The translations under genes were made by a program, and so were the position numbers. Positions 39,909 through 52,091 of a stretch of 64,000 bases of DNA are shown in pieces. This DNA is from Phytophthora sp. 'mugwort' (lineage: Eukaryota > Oomycota > Peronosporomycetes > Peronosporales > Peronosporaceae). Within the stretch, counting starts at the first letter, position 1. Every line of letters starts with the position of its first letter. Where the stretch lies: assembly GCA_033558025.1 (NCBI GenBank), contig JAUCEF010000007.1, positions 5,208,001 to 5,272,000 on the forward strand, written 5' to 3'. The notes beneath the pieces were generated by a model. The model did no database searches. It had not been told where the DNA came from and saw only the letters and a list, made by a program, of their open reading frames with translations.

Positions 39909-41330
39909 TTGGCAATGCCAGTAGAACCGCTCAGGACATCTCGCTCCAAGCGCAGGGAGTCCTTCAGTGCACGTGAGAAGCTGGACGTCGCCAACGCGGT
40001 CAAGGAATGCAATGACGTCCGGAAAGTAATTAAGAAGTGCTTCTCCCACCTAAGCGATGACGCCTATAGATCGCGACGAAAGCTTCTCCTAAGATGGCTA
40101 CGAGAAAAGGACAACCTGGAAGCGCAGTGGTCAGCCATGAATGACAGCAGGAAGAAGAAGGCGCGACCAAGCGGAATAGGTACCAAATTAACGTCGGGAA
40201 GCAGAAGGTAACCTTGTTAAGTGGGCTAATGACCTTCGCAAAGAAGGTGTTCCCATTTCCTCGAAGATACTGGTGTTAGAAGCTAACGAGGTTGCCTCTG
40301 ACTACGGCGTGGAAGGGTTCGAGGCGTCGTGGAGATGGGAACGCGCCTTCAAAAGGCGCCACCGATTGTCGATGCGGACAAGGACGCGGACGGGGCAGAA
40401 GAAACCTGCTGATCTCGACGACAAATTTTTAATTGTTAGCGCCTTCGCAGTGAAGGTGCGCGCAGCGATGCTTGACCTCGAGATCAAAGACGTATACAAC
40501 GGACCAAACAGGTGACTATATCGCAAATTTATATGGTGGTTTGTATCATTCCTAATATTGTGATGTGCAGCCGCGTTTTTGAGTTTCTGCCAACCAGGAC
40601 TATGACTATTAATGCCACAGTTGCCCAGACGGTTTGGGTGCATTGCGCAGGTAAAACAAAGGAAAGGGCTACAGTGATGCTGCTGAGAGATTCAGATGAC
40701 GAGGAGTACCGCCCGTTCGTAATTTTAAAGCCAAATCATCGAAGATTCCTGCTACGGTTTTGGTAAGACGATGTGGAAGAATGTGTGTGTGGCCCACCGG
40801 GATTAACGACTAGAAATCTATGGCAATTTAAAAAACAAATTTATGGTAGTTTTGGTTTTGGTGCTGCGTCGTTTGTTCTAATTCTAGTTTTGATGGTTTT
40901 CAGGCTGGTGGAACCGCATACTTTAAGTTCAATTTCTGAGATATCAGGTCGCTGCTCGAATTAATATGCTTGCCCCGGTCTTTTTGCTTTCGGAAGACTT
41001 CTCGGGTCATTGAACCGATGAAGTCGTCGCTTATGCAAAGTCAATCAATATGGTGCTTCTGAAGCGCGACTTCAGTGAGACAACCTGAGGATGCCGCCTG
41101 AAACTATCCGTTCAAAGCGCGTTTGCGTGACAGCTGGGTCGAGCATTTGCGTTAGCGGTTGCATGCGCATACAACGGGCAAGAAGTTCGATCTCTCAGCC
41201 ACAGATAGGACGATATGGCACGGCGGATCCGTCAGGCTGGGACGGCCTAACTCGAACGACTATTGCATGTGGGTATCGCAAGGCTTTTGGGAATCTTCTT
41301 GGGAAAATGGGAACACGTGTATGAACTGAG
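39909..41330 (+). mobile_element. pogo-like transposase relic with a likely intron
   Basis: Exon 1 has a psq/HTH-like start (SAREKLDVANAVKECNDV), then the CENP-B-type second HTH (YGVEGFEASWRWERAFKRRH, TRTGQKKPADLDDKF). A GTGACT...TGTGCAG gap (about 40513-40570) fits an intron. After it come FEFLPTRTMTINATVAQTVW, CAGKTKERATVMLLRDSD and YRPFVILKP, typical of oomycete pogo-family DDE domains. Here the first catalytic Asp motif (usually DQT) reads YNGPN and is lost. Further on are DFSGH-stop-TDEVVAYAKSINMVLLK (second Asp) and the closing SGWDGLTRTTIACGYRKA. Multiple stops mark it as dead. Confidence 0.7.
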
Positions 41331-42275
41331 TAAAGGTTCACCAAAAGAGGTGCAAGAGCGGCAGCGGGGCAGAAGTTGGGGGCAGCAGTCTGCCATCGTT
41401 TGTTCCACACACACACGTACTGACACAGTTTCGGTAATAACCGGTACCCCTGGTCGAAAGCCGGCGTTCAACGGTGCGGATCGAGTCGTGGAGGACACGC
41501 CCCTAGAAGGCTGAAGCAACAGAGGTCACTACTGCGACTGAGGGAGAGCTTGCAATGACCCGAGTGTCAGTGAAGGAGGCAGTGCCTCTGTACTCAGAGT
41601 ACGAGCGCCGTTCGCACGTTGCCCGACGCACCAAGGTCGGCTACCATCGACCAAAGTCTCGCCTGAAGTGGTACATGTCCCGCCGAGTCCCTATCCGAGA
41701 CTCGGCCAGAGTATACCGCTCTTGTGCGATGAAGACCACGCCGTTCCGAAACTTTGGATCACTAGCGAAGGGGGTGCAGTATATGGGGCCTAAGATCTTG
41801 CGAGTGACCAAGACTGCAATCGAGTCGCGCAAGGTGGCGGATGAGCTTTGCAGCGCGATGGACCTACCCGATCTTACGTCGGCAATACCGGGCGACAAGC
41901 CTGCTCTGGTCTCCATATATGCCGAGCATAGCAGACGAGCTCCCAATTCACAAGAAGGAGGCTGTGTATCGAGCAGGAAAGTGATAACGGTGGGAGAAGA
42001 TAGTGACTAGTATGCTGAGTCCAAACCAAATCACATCTCTAGCGAAGGACATACTAGGAGCGATGTATTGCGTGAGGTGATCTCAAGACTAGGGCTCATG
42101 ACACGATTGAAAATAAAAAAATACGGAACTCGACGACACTCGTGACGCCATCTATGACCACGTCTGCACGGCCATCTTACTTGATAGGATTTATACGAGT
42201 GAGGGAGTGGTATACAATAACTTAAAAGTTGCCAGGTTATATATCACATGAGGGAGGACATGGGTGACTTCATTA
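41331..42275. other. Unassigned, one 151-codon plus-strand ATG frame
   Basis: The frame 41555-42010 (starting MTRVSVKEAVPLYSEY) is open but has no motif I recognise, and the opposite strand is also partly open. It may be transposon-derived. I do not call it a gene. Confidence 0.3.
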
Positions 42276-43950
42276 TCAGTTTAAATCTACTAAGGAACGT
42301 CGATTTGTTTCGAGATTAGCCACTTTGTTCGTTGCACGTACGCTTGTTATGGCCGCGCTGCTGACATTGTGAACAACGATGCAGGGATCCGGATCCTTCT
42401 TCACCGATCCCCCTGGTGCGTTTGGTCTTTCCGGTGGCTTACGCTTTTCACGTAGCGCGCTGGCAGCCATGTGGGGTCGCGCGCAACTTCACTGTCGACG
42501 GAGATGAATACAGCTTGGTCCAGAAACGCTGCAGCGTATTCAGATACCTTGTAACAAGGCCGGAAGTACGTAAACACATCCGCGAGCTTACCATTGTTCT
42601 CAAGTACCGCAACAAGATGCCGACATGACATTCCCCTCTGATCGTAATGAGCACATGTGCAGGTTCCTATACTCGTGTTTACTCGACGTCGAACTCGCAC
42701 CGAAGCTGCCGTCGCGTACGTAGCTGATCTCGGAGAACGCATGCTGAATCGAGTATTGCCCGATCTTCGATCTTTGTTTCTGGTGAAGCTTATCCGCTGA
42801 GGGTGTAAGAACAAATTTGCGCTCAGTCCCATTTCTCGGCATTCTCCGATCGCTTGAACACTCGTCAACAAAATTACCATATATGGCTTGAATAAATGCG
42901 TACGGGTACAAATGGCGCATTCCTTTGACTAACTGGGTACCAAAGACACTCTCCACACAATTGGACGTTCGCCAGCCGTAGAGAGGTACGAAGCCAAATG
43001 TTAGCAAAGACAGACCAGCGGACAGGTGGGATCGCACTGAGATACCAATTCTTACGCCCGTGCGTGAAATTGCGAAAACATGCCAAGACATTGCGAATGA
43101 TGTGTAAAATGCAATACTTCAGGGTGAGACCCAATTCAGCAGCAACCGATATAAGTGCGGCACTTTGGTCACAAACACCGGGACTTCAGTAAAGTTATAC
43201 CAGTGGTCAATCAGCTTCCGAGAAAAAAAAACAGTTGTAGTTATCGATGTCTTCAGCCTCCACCAATCCAAACCCAATCGTGATGTTCCGTAAGTTTCAC
43301 CTCGACCAACTACGTGCATCTGCATCCCGCTATAAGAAGGACACTTCGAATGACTACAGTCGACCCCTACGACACACTGACGCGCCAGACCGTGCTTGCA
43401 AACACAATCACAATTGCAGGCTTGAAGCGCCCTTATGAATCTAGCTCATAGCCATAGATCCCGGGTTCAGGGCCATGAACCGGTCGAGAAACCCTGAAAT
43501 CTTTTGGTAGGATACAGCGAGATCTGCGTCGCCAATATCGGGTTTACGTTCTGACGAGCTCGGTACAGCGTTCTGTGTTTCCTAATCAGTGATATTCAAT
43601 CGCGAACCTGAATCCGAGCCGTCAGGATGCTGCCGATATGGTGCAATCAGCACGAACAGCACTTGCAAAGGTAGGAAGCTCATCAATTTGACGTCTAGTA
43701 GGATTGACACTGGAGACGCAGTTCACGTGCTCGTCGTCGATTGAAGAATTATACCAAGGTCCGTAAATCTTGTCTGCATGACGCTTCCGGTACACTCGAA
43801 CTCCGAAGTTGCAGTCATCCGAAGTACAACCGATAAAGCGGTGCATACCACTTCGCTGCTTGATCTTGACAGCTCATCCTTGAGTAAGTGCGTAGCCTTG
43901 GACAGCGTGCAAGCCTTGCGTTGCAGTCTCAAAAACTATGCCTACCCGAA
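42276..43950 (-). mobile_element. MULE (Mutator-like) transposase relic
   Basis: Reading leftward, an N-terminal FLYWCH/FAR1-like zinc-binding piece comes first (43622-43846: SDDCNFGVRVYRKRHADKI, DDEHVNCVS). The catalytic region follows in pieces: WYNFTEVPVFVT, then KYCILHIIRNVLACF (42874-43134), and GWRTSNCVESVFG with the Glu-type block. Last is a SWIM zinc finger (CTCAHYDQRGMSCRH, about 42590-42640) with FTYFRPCYKVSEY. The basic tail KRKPPERP is also present. At least four frame changes are needed, so the gene is non-functional. It is in the same superfamily as, but clearly different from, the MULE at 58-64 kb. Confidence 0.75.
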
Positions 43951-44865
43951 GAGCCTCCGAGTCGCTAGAGTCGCTGATCTCTCCAATATCGTCGAAGTCG
44001 CCGTTCGTAGGTGTCCCTCAGTCGGAATATCCGTCACTGACATGTTAAAGTTCAGGAAACCGGTGCGCTCCGACGGGTGGAAACCCCATGAACACCGGAT
44101 TTTGACGGGTTTGGGTCATAACCCGCTAGGGAGCTCTTTTTATCCAATCGTTTCGATGCGCATACAGTTGGTGACTATTGCTACTCGAACATAGACACTA
44201 TGATGGGCTTTACCCCATGCACACGTACTGTTAATACTTGCAAAAGTGGTCTACACAAACTTAACCGCTTCTGACAAAATGTTTTCAGCTCATACACGTA
44301 TTGACATTTCCCAATCTTCTTGGCAATGCTGATGTTGCCGCAGCAGATTGATCGAGGATCTTGCTCGACTTTGTGTTGTTGATGCAGGTGTTGGCGAGGT
44401 CGATTGAGACGATGATATACGAGACGCATAATAATAGACGACTTTCCACTGCCGAACTGATACCGGTTACCGAAATCGGAACATCATATTTGGAGGATAC
44501 TGCACTGTACCGGTACGTGACCTGTCCTCTACAAGTGGAGGCATTCGGTAGAGATATTTCGCAGTCAGGGTTCCTGGTCCGGTTCCACAAGCTGATAACG
44601 GACACGGAAGGACATCATACAATATCATAAAAATATCTAGCGTGAGTATGGTCGCCGCGTGATAATTTCAAAAAAAAATCATACCCCATTCTTGAGTAAT
44701 TTTGGCCAATTAAAAACATCCAGGGTTAGGTGTTGTTGATACCGACACGTGGCCTACTCACTAATGTCGGCAGCGACAGCCAGACATTTATCGGCGATAC
44801 ATAAATCAAGTCATTCGCGCATTTGCCGGATATCAAGTTACCAGCCGACATCAGAACCGAGAACT
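43951..44865. other. Unassigned stretch before the Crypton
   Basis: Frames on both strands at 44181-44630 lack recognisable motifs. No repeat was noticed. Confidence 0.3.
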
Positions 44866-46290
44866 ATGAGCCTGCAAGACCTTGTACTTGGGAACACGAA
44901 GCTAGCGCAAGCGACATCGATAAATATCTTTAAAGTTTCCTCGCGTCGGAGAACACCCCTCTCGACTTCGTCCGCACTACACTTCTGGCCGACAACAGTG
45001 ATTCCGCCTTCGTGAACTTACTCGACCAGTTTGCGATGAATCTCGCATTTGCACGAGACCGAGGCAGTGAGATGCGAAAGCGAAACGCCGCGATGAGCTA
45101 TTACCGCAACGTCAAGAACTGGCAGTTGGAAAATTTCCCACAGCATCCGTCATGCCATGAGCGGTTACTCAAGATGGGTCGGATTTTGGGCTGCCTCAAG
45201 CGACAACAAGGTGGAATTGTGACCAAGGCTCGAGCCTGCACAAGGACGCCTTGCGTTCTCTGCCCAACGAGCTGTACTTTGATGTCACCTTAGGCAAGGA
45301 GTATTAAGACGCAGCGCTTCTCTGCATCATGTGGTACGCGTTTGGACGATCATCTGACCTTACATTTCCCCAAAAGCGCAACCTGTCCGTGTCTTCACGG
45401 GATGTGCTCTTCCTTCGTCTGATCCGCGCAAAAAATGTCAGAGGAACAAGGCCTCTCTCTTTTCCCGATAAGAGCTCGTTCATCTCGTACCCGCTGTATG
45501 CGATTGTATGGCGTACAAACTTCCCAGCATCATCGATACTCGACCTCGAGCGGCTTTCATGTAGCAAGGAGGATGACGAAGGGCCGATGCCGGACGAGAC
45601 ATCATTGACCGACGTACTTCTCCTCTGCGACGATGAAGCTGAACCAATGCGTACGTCGCCAGATATGATACCCCAGCGCCAAGCATTTGCCCCACTGGAA
45701 ATGCAAGGTTATGTTAATCGCGTGCTCATGGTTGCAAGTGGACGTCAAGCCAAGGCTGATGTCCCGTTGGGCCTGTCATCGCATTCGTTCCGGCGAGGTA
45801 GCGCACAGCATGCTAATGCAGATTCATCGCTAAGCCCGCAATGGATCTTTGATCGAGGTAGTTGGAAAATGACGCCGACAAACAAGCCATTTGCCTATGT
45901 ATTCAACAGGACAAGCGAAGACAGGAAAATGTCGAAGTTGCTTAGCGACTAGAAGTCCGGAGAAAGCTTGACCATAACGACGTTGAAAAGCTTCGAAACA
46001 TCAACGGATTCAACAACCCGGAGGTTAGGTCGCCTGGTTTCCGCGACCAACTTGGGTGTTGATGACAATTCCTTGACCCTCGATCAGCAAGTCGCTGATC
46101 TACTCGTGGCGTCTTTTGATCCAGCACTTTCCTGAAATCTACGACAGGTACCCAATGAGACCGTACACGTCGCGGATGAGCATCTGCCTCTTTTCCATCC
46201 AAGTAGTGATGCCTGAACTTCTAGCTTGCAGTGTGCATCTGAATCACCAAGCAAGTGAGGGTGCACGAAAGTAGTCAAACCTATCACACG
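44866..46290 (+). mobile_element. Crypton element: tyrosine recombinase, nearly readable
   Basis: Plus-strand pieces join into a Crypton-type tyrosine recombinase. The N-terminal part is about 44866-45293 (LDFVRTTLLADNSD, YYRNVKNWQLENFPQH, LLKMGRIL). After one frameshift and one in-frame TAA comes the catalytic half (45250-45952). It has IMWYAFGRSSDLTF with the first catalytic Arg, LSSHSFRRGSAQHAN with the His-x-x-Arg box, QWIFDRGSWKM, and PFAYVFN with the candidate nucleophile Tyr. A leucine-rich tail continues, broken, to about 46290. Cryptons are circular-integrating DNA transposons that use this enzyme in place of a DDE transposase. Only two lesions affect the catalytic half and its junction. 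Confidence 0.8.
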
Positions 46291-46761
46291 TGAATTTCAG
46301 ATGATCAACCATCAGACGCTGTAATTGCTCAGCTTGTAGACGCGAACAAGAAGCAGTCCTTACGCATTGATGAGCTGGAGAAGCGGATACCGATTGTAGC
46401 GGTGCTGTTGCTGATCTCGATTACGCTGTAGGGTGAAAAAGCTCTTGAATTTCAAGCGCCTGTGACTGAATTGCCCTCGCCAGTCGCACCCACCGTGTAA
46501 AAGAACCAATGAATCACTGCGATACCTGCGGTGTCAGTTCCAATTCGATGACACACCCGACTTGGCCGGTTTCTTGTTTCAAGCCATAATTTGCTGGCTC
46601 GAAATGGATGCCGCATTAGCGGCCAAGATGCTCAAGCTGGGCGTGGATATTTCCGCTCCTCGGTGGAGTCGAGCGCCGCCACGGAGGATAATCATCAGGC
46701 ACCGTAGCAGAAGAGAAGGAATCTTTCGCCATGGGCCATCTTTGAGGAGAAACTATCGGTC
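46291..46761. other. Unassigned
   Basis: Stop-rich in all frames, perhaps an eroded Crypton tail. Nothing is recognised. Confidence 0.3.
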
Positions 46762-47217
46762 GTGGTGGCCGAAGACCAACAGTGTAGCCGACGCGCTGAA
46801 GGGAAGGATTCCAGCAGCGTGGCCGACATCGCTGAAGAGAAGTCTTCTTTGTATCCGCCGTCGGAGGAAAATCCATTGAGTAGCGATGGTCCCGTGGTCG
46901 ATGACGGAGACGACGACGTTGTCGGGATTCCTGCTCCGTCCAATATCGAGGTGGCGACCTTGATAAGCGTAGTCTCGAACGAATATGATCAAAGCAGCGA
47001 CAGCGAAGCAGAGTGGGTCCCGATGGCGAACTTAGGAGCACCACTGATGTATGACGTCCGGTTGATCACAGACTCCTACGTACGAGATGGTAGGCGTATT
47101 TGTGTCGTCGACTGGGAATCCACCGAAGAGCCTGCATCCCATCTGCCGCCCAGGATGGTGGCCGCGTTCAATCGTCCGTCACCGGTCAACGGTCCGTCGA
47201 GCCTTCATCGAGGATGA
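46762..47217 (+). pseudogene. Transposon-type ORF with chromo-like C-terminal segment
   Basis: A 151-codon frame starts with an acidic Ser/Asp/Glu-rich region (EEKSSLYPPSEENPL, DDGDDDVVG). It ends in YVRDGRRICVVDWESTEEP and HLPPRMVAAF, which resembles the R.(V/I)..(V/I)W..T.EP...LP..(L/M)(I/V)..F pattern of chromo-like segments at the end of some oomycete transposon proteins. No catalytic domain is attached. Its relation to the MULEs in the window is possible but not shown. Confidence 0.35.
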
Positions 47218-47579
47218 AGCTGGCCATGGACGTGGGGATATGCAACAATCTGCAGGTATTGACACAACCTCTTGCCGCCGTCGCCCGCTCTGCCGTCTCC
47301 TTAGATATCACGAAGCTTAACAAATAAACCCACCATATAGTGTGGTTGACCAGATCAGATACGTTATTACCCTTATTGGTCTCATGTTCCGACAAGGTTG
47401 ACGCCATTGACACGGCACACCGCGTTTTGAGCGGTCTGTTGAACAGCACGGCTCCGCTGCAAGCCATACACCGTGCTTCTCGACACAATACTGCTACCCG
47501 TAGAACCTGCACATACTGTCAAATAATCATATCGTGGTTAGAAAAGCAATACAACCTAGTCAGCGCACTGAATCGCACC

Positions 47580-47885
47580 TGCTGCTGCCTGCGAGGGAAC
47601 CCGCCTCCGCCCGCACGCGAATGCCCCACTCACGTTGGCCGCCGCCCCCCACTGCTTTTGCTCGTCTTGGTGCTGCACCTGGCAGCGAGGTGATTCGCCT
47701 CCCCCCGCACGCATACGCCCCAAGAACGTCGGCACCGTTCCTGCAGCTTCTGCACGGCCTCATATTGCGGCTGGCTGCGATGGGACCCGCCTTGCCCCGC
47801 AAGCAAACGCCTCACGCACGTCGGCGCCGCTCCACTGCTTCGGCTCGGCCACCTTCTGCTGATGGCAGCGAGGGGACCCACCTCT
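47580..47885. repeat. Degenerate minisatellite, period about 93 bp, ~3.3 units
   Basis: Units begin near 47587, 47680, 47771 and 47863. Each shows GGC(A/T)GCGA(G/T)GGG...CCCGCC...CGCACGC...ACGTYGGC...CCACTGCTT. The period is close to 31 codons, so frames on both strands show protein-like repeats (for example SGADVREAFACGARR and NGADVLGAYACGGRR on the minus strand). Confidence 0.7.
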
Positions 47886-48380
47886 TCCACTTGCTTTGCC
47901 GCTGAATAGTATGGCAAGCCATGTGTTAGTGCAACAATCACGTGGACAACAGAGCGACCACCGTCCATTTGCTAATGCTCCGCCGAGTCGAATGGCACGT
48001 CGCGGCAATGCAGTCCCGCCGTATGATCGACGTAAGCACGATGAATGACCGCGACCACCACCACCGCCAAGGAACTCGAAAGAACCACAGCGTGATCGTG
48101 ACAACTCACGGCACGAAGGCGATGACACGACGATGGGAAGCCGTGGACGCGATTCTCTCCCAGAGCGCATCATGGACATCCATGAAACTACCAGCATGAC
48201 GACTTTCACAAAAAAGCGTCGTTAACCTTTTCCGCGCAGCAGATTTAATAGGTGGACCGAATACAGACAAACGAAAGCTTACGTAGAATCGATGAAAATC
48301 TGGAATGCGGGGTCTGGATGTCAACGTGTGCCGTGGGAGGCAAGCCAAGTCCATGCCGTAAGATAGAACTCAGGTCTATT
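47886..48380. other. Unassigned
   Basis: His/Arg-rich frames without any motif. No gene is assigned. Confidence 0.3.
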
Positions 48381-48399
48381 TCCGCCTTTTGAAACTATT

Positions 48400-51300
48400 G
48401 AGTTTATACTTGATGGTGCACAGATCAATGTCTGCGGCAACCTGGACCTGTTTGACAGCTTCCGTGAGGGTGCTACAAGTCGGCTTGACTTTGCAAACGG
48501 AACGTCAGCACATGCAATTACCTCTGATAGTGTGCTTGTGGGTGTGTGATGGACCAGGCTACAGGATAGGTGGAAGAACGGATGCTAGATGACGTAATGT
48601 ATGCTCCTACATCTCTGGCCAACATTATTAGCTTGGGCTATATATATATATATATATACACGGTGCTCGCGGGGTCAGTGTACAGCCTGACGGGAAAAGC
48701 CTGGATTCAAGTTCATGTTTATGATGATCGATGGCATCTATCGTCTCCTTGTGAAATGTGCGAAGGCAGCTACGGTGATGCGAGTAGTGACTCCCGCAGC
48801 CAGTAGTGATCATGATGACGTAATGGAGCTGCTTAACTAACTGTTTCGACACATGGACATGCGTACGATTAAGGCAATGGCGTTAAAGCATTTAGGCGCA
48901 GGTGCGAAGGTGGATGAAGCCAATATGAAACCTTACGAATGTGATGCGTGCGTTGCATCCGAGGTCAAGAAGATGACATATCATCGAGTTGCAAAATGAA
49001 GTGCGGAAATGTTTGTAACCTTGATAATGTGCATTTTTTGCAGTGCCAGAGACAGCACATCTGTGATTAAATGATGTTTCTCTTTATCGTTGATGTGGCT
49101 CCGATACAAGTGGACGTATCTGCTGAAAGAAAAGGGCGATGCAATCGAACATATCATTTCATTGATGAAGCGCCTAGATCGTGAATTTCGGAAATGACCT
49201 GTCATACAGATGCACCCCGATCAGGGAGGTGAATTCTTGAGCAACGAATTAGGTGGCGACAGTAGTTCTGTTGAAATTACGCCACACCTAAGTAATGCTT
49301 ACTCTTCTGCTGAGAATTTCATAGTAGAACGTGCTAATGGTGTCGTACCTCCAAGAATTCGTGCTATGCTAATCGCTACGCATTTGTCGAGCATACTATA
49401 GGGCGAAGCAGTATTCCATGTGGTGGACACATTGAATCAGTTGCCCTCCAAGCTGCTAGGCATTACGTCGCCGTACGAGAAACGCTTCTTCAAGAAATAC
49501 AAGCGAAGCGAACTACGCGCTTGGGGGTGCTTATATCAAGTGCGAATACCCCCTGTATCTTGTCTCCGCAAAGAGAAACTCGAACAACGAGCACGTATGT
49601 GTCTATCGTTGGGTTAGAGCATGAACACCAAAGGATACAAACTGCTCGACCTAGTGGCTGGCCAAGTGGCGACGGCTCCGGCTCGTCGTGAGCATGTGGA
49701 TTTTTATGAGACCTATGTGCGAAAGAAAAAGGTTATTGGCAACGGCACATGAATCGCCCACTGCTGTGTATATTAATTGCATTAAGACTGACATGAAGTC
49801 ATACTTGCCTATTAAGCTGCGACCAACTCAGGACGAATCAAAGGTGATGAAGTTACAAGGATTTGCTCAAGCTGCGAACATAACTTCAATTTTTTGGTCG
49901 AAACCAGTTTGTCCTCCTGCTGCGATGAATAATCTTCCTCTTCCCGAGAACACAACAAACAAGGCAAGCGTCAGAAGAAGAATAAGCGGGATGACGATGC
50001 AGATTATGTTTAATCTGGGTGATGATGCCATCTGGTACTTGTAGTATTAAGCAACCTCGAAAGGTCACCAAGATAAGCGGGCGACTTCGTGACTATGTCG
50101 TGAGTACAATATATCATGGCACGCAAGACGTGGCCGTGCCAACCACATTCAAGCAAGCCAAACGTGTGTGAAGAGTGGGCTCAATGGGAGGCTGCTATTC
50201 GAGAAGAATTGCATTCTCTTAGCGAACGCGACTAGTGCGTCGTATTGAAGCCAAGGATTACAAAGTCATCACGTGCAGACGGTTATTTACGCTAAAACGA
50301 GATGAGCGTGGACATATCTAGCGATCCAAGGGTCGTCTGGTCATACATGGGTTCAAGAACAGTTTGGGATTAACTACTCCGAGACATATGCACCTGTTGA
50401 TCGATGCGAGTCGATTCGTGCTTCTATCTATTATGCTGTGCAGCGTGGTTGGGCAGTCCTACATTATGATATACGGACGGCATTCTACATGAAGATCGTT
50501 AAGAGGTGATCTTCATGGAGCAGAATCTTGCTTTTCAGATGGATGGATCTGGGCTAGTATGCCGCTTGTTGATGAGACTATATGATTTGAAGCAGGCTCT
50601 AAACCTTGGAACAAGTCTTTATGTGCAAAGTTGATAATTCTGGGCTTCGTGCGCCCGCATTCAGAATATGGATTGTATTCTCTCATCGAAAATAACGACG
50701 ACAAACTACATTTGACGGTGTACATTGACGACCTACTGCTAAGGGGGCCTCCAAGCCGTTCTGCAACGGCGGCTGATTTGCTTGAAATTACGTTCGATTA
50801 ACCACACTAGGAGATGACAAGTACTTTCTCGGGGTGGAGACTTTTATCGATCGCCTCCACAGCCCCAGATTGTGTACGGACAGCGTCAGTACATTTTGGA
50901 GGTTCTGAAATGTTTCACATAGAAATTGCAACGGCTATGCAACCCCAGAACCAACCACTTTATCAACCGTGCGAGTGCAACCAACACAGAAATATTTGCT
51001 GTATCGTGAACTGGGGGGTGCTTAGCAATACCTCGTGAGTACTTCACGACCGGACATTGCCCGTGGAACGCGCAGCTTAGGCAGCATCTTGCTGACTATG
51101 ATCATACACACTACGCGGAGGCAACGCGTGTGCTCAGGTACTGGCAGTCGACAAAGCATTTGGACTAGCGATGAATGGCGTGGACAAACAAGGTGCTGAG
51201 ATCATTACCTACTCGGATGCAGACTATGCAAACGACCCGATAGATCGTCCAAGCAACAGCGGTTACGTGACGCTGCTTGATGACTATGTCATCTCATATA

Positions 51301-51600
51301 CGTCGCACAAGCAAGAGATTAATGCTCAAAGTACCACTGAAGCGGAGTATATTGCGATGGCAGAAGCTACAAAGGATGTGCTATGGATCACTGGACTGTG
51401 CGACAAGCTTCTCTGGAAACCCGATGTGCCCGTGTTTGCGGAGACAACCAATCGAGCATATATATGTTTGCCAAACCTGACAAGCATAGCAAAACGAAAC
51501 ACATCGACAATAAGTACCACATGTTAGGACGCAACGTTGAGCTCGGCAAGCTCGAGAAGACGCATGTGGGTACTGGAAACAGGCTGGCAGGACGATGACG
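48400..51600 (+). mobile_element. Ty1/copia retrotransposon, strongly decayed
   Basis: Plus-strand order runs protease to RNase H. The protease (about 48400-48545) reads FILDGAQINVCGNLDLFDSF, with the catalytic DSG changed to DGA. Next come LDDVMYAPTSLANIISLGY and a pre-integrase zinc region (HMDMRTIKAMALKH, CDACVASEVKKMTYH). Integrase follows (49210-49620: DQGGEFLSNEL, AENFIVERANGVV, LRAWGCLYQVRIPP). RT fragments are at about 50240-50740 (GRLVIHGFKNS, LTVYIDDLLL). RNase H is at 51171-51520 (YSDADYANDPIDRP, QSTTEAEYIAMAEA). Many stops and shifts are present. It is more divergent and older than the copia at 6.4 kb and on the opposite strand. Confidence 0.83.
48639..48660. repeat. (TA)n microsatellite
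   Basis: About ten TA dinucleotides run inside the decayed copia. Confidence 0.85.
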
Positions 51601-51700
51601 AAATGACTTGGTGCTGTCAAGTTTGCGCGCTTTCGTACTTTGACGGTGCTTCCAATTCTGTATGCTGCAACAACACCTGCTGGTGATGCTTGACGGGTGA

Positions 51701-51880
51701 ATGGAATGGCGACCTGTTTACTGCGATGGACACCCTGCCAGGACAAGTGGGAGAAGTGATACATTGGGCTATGTGCGGCTCATCGGTTATATTCGATGGC
51801 GATCTGTTCACTGCGATCGACACCCTATCAAGTGGAAGTGGGATATGTGCTAATTACGAGGGAACGATCGAGCTGAATCT
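51701..51880. repeat. Imperfect ~90-bp tandem duplication
   Basis: ATGGCGACCTGTTTACTGCG (51706) recurs as ATGGCGATCTGTTCACTGCG (51796), and similarity continues through GACACCCT. It lies just downstream of the copia RNase H, perhaps in its 3' region. Confidence 0.65.
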
Positions 51881-52091
51881 TCACTGTTGTTGCGCTTTTA
51901 CCAGTTGGCGAAAGTGATCAACACTGACTCTGCTGTCAGTGCCGATACAGGTGAAGTGTGAGGCACAACAATGCTACTCGTGCTACTGTGGTGCTAAGGC
52001 TTGTACCTCGTGCTGATACCACATACCGCCTTGCTTCACGCTGCTGCTGAGCTTCCACAACTGCTTATGAGACGCTGCGCGTCTATGGGGT

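Noticed and set aside
41641..41946. Minus-strand frame opposite 41555-42010
   Set aside because: Neither strand shows a recognisable domain; no gene can be chosen.
46616..47044. Arg/Ser/Pro-rich minus frames
   Set aside because: They are antisense to the 46762-47217 frame, low-complexity, without motif.
47534..47905. Pro/Ala/Arg-rich 123-codon plus frame
   Set aside because: It is the translation of the 93-bp minisatellite; no start context or domain supports a gene.
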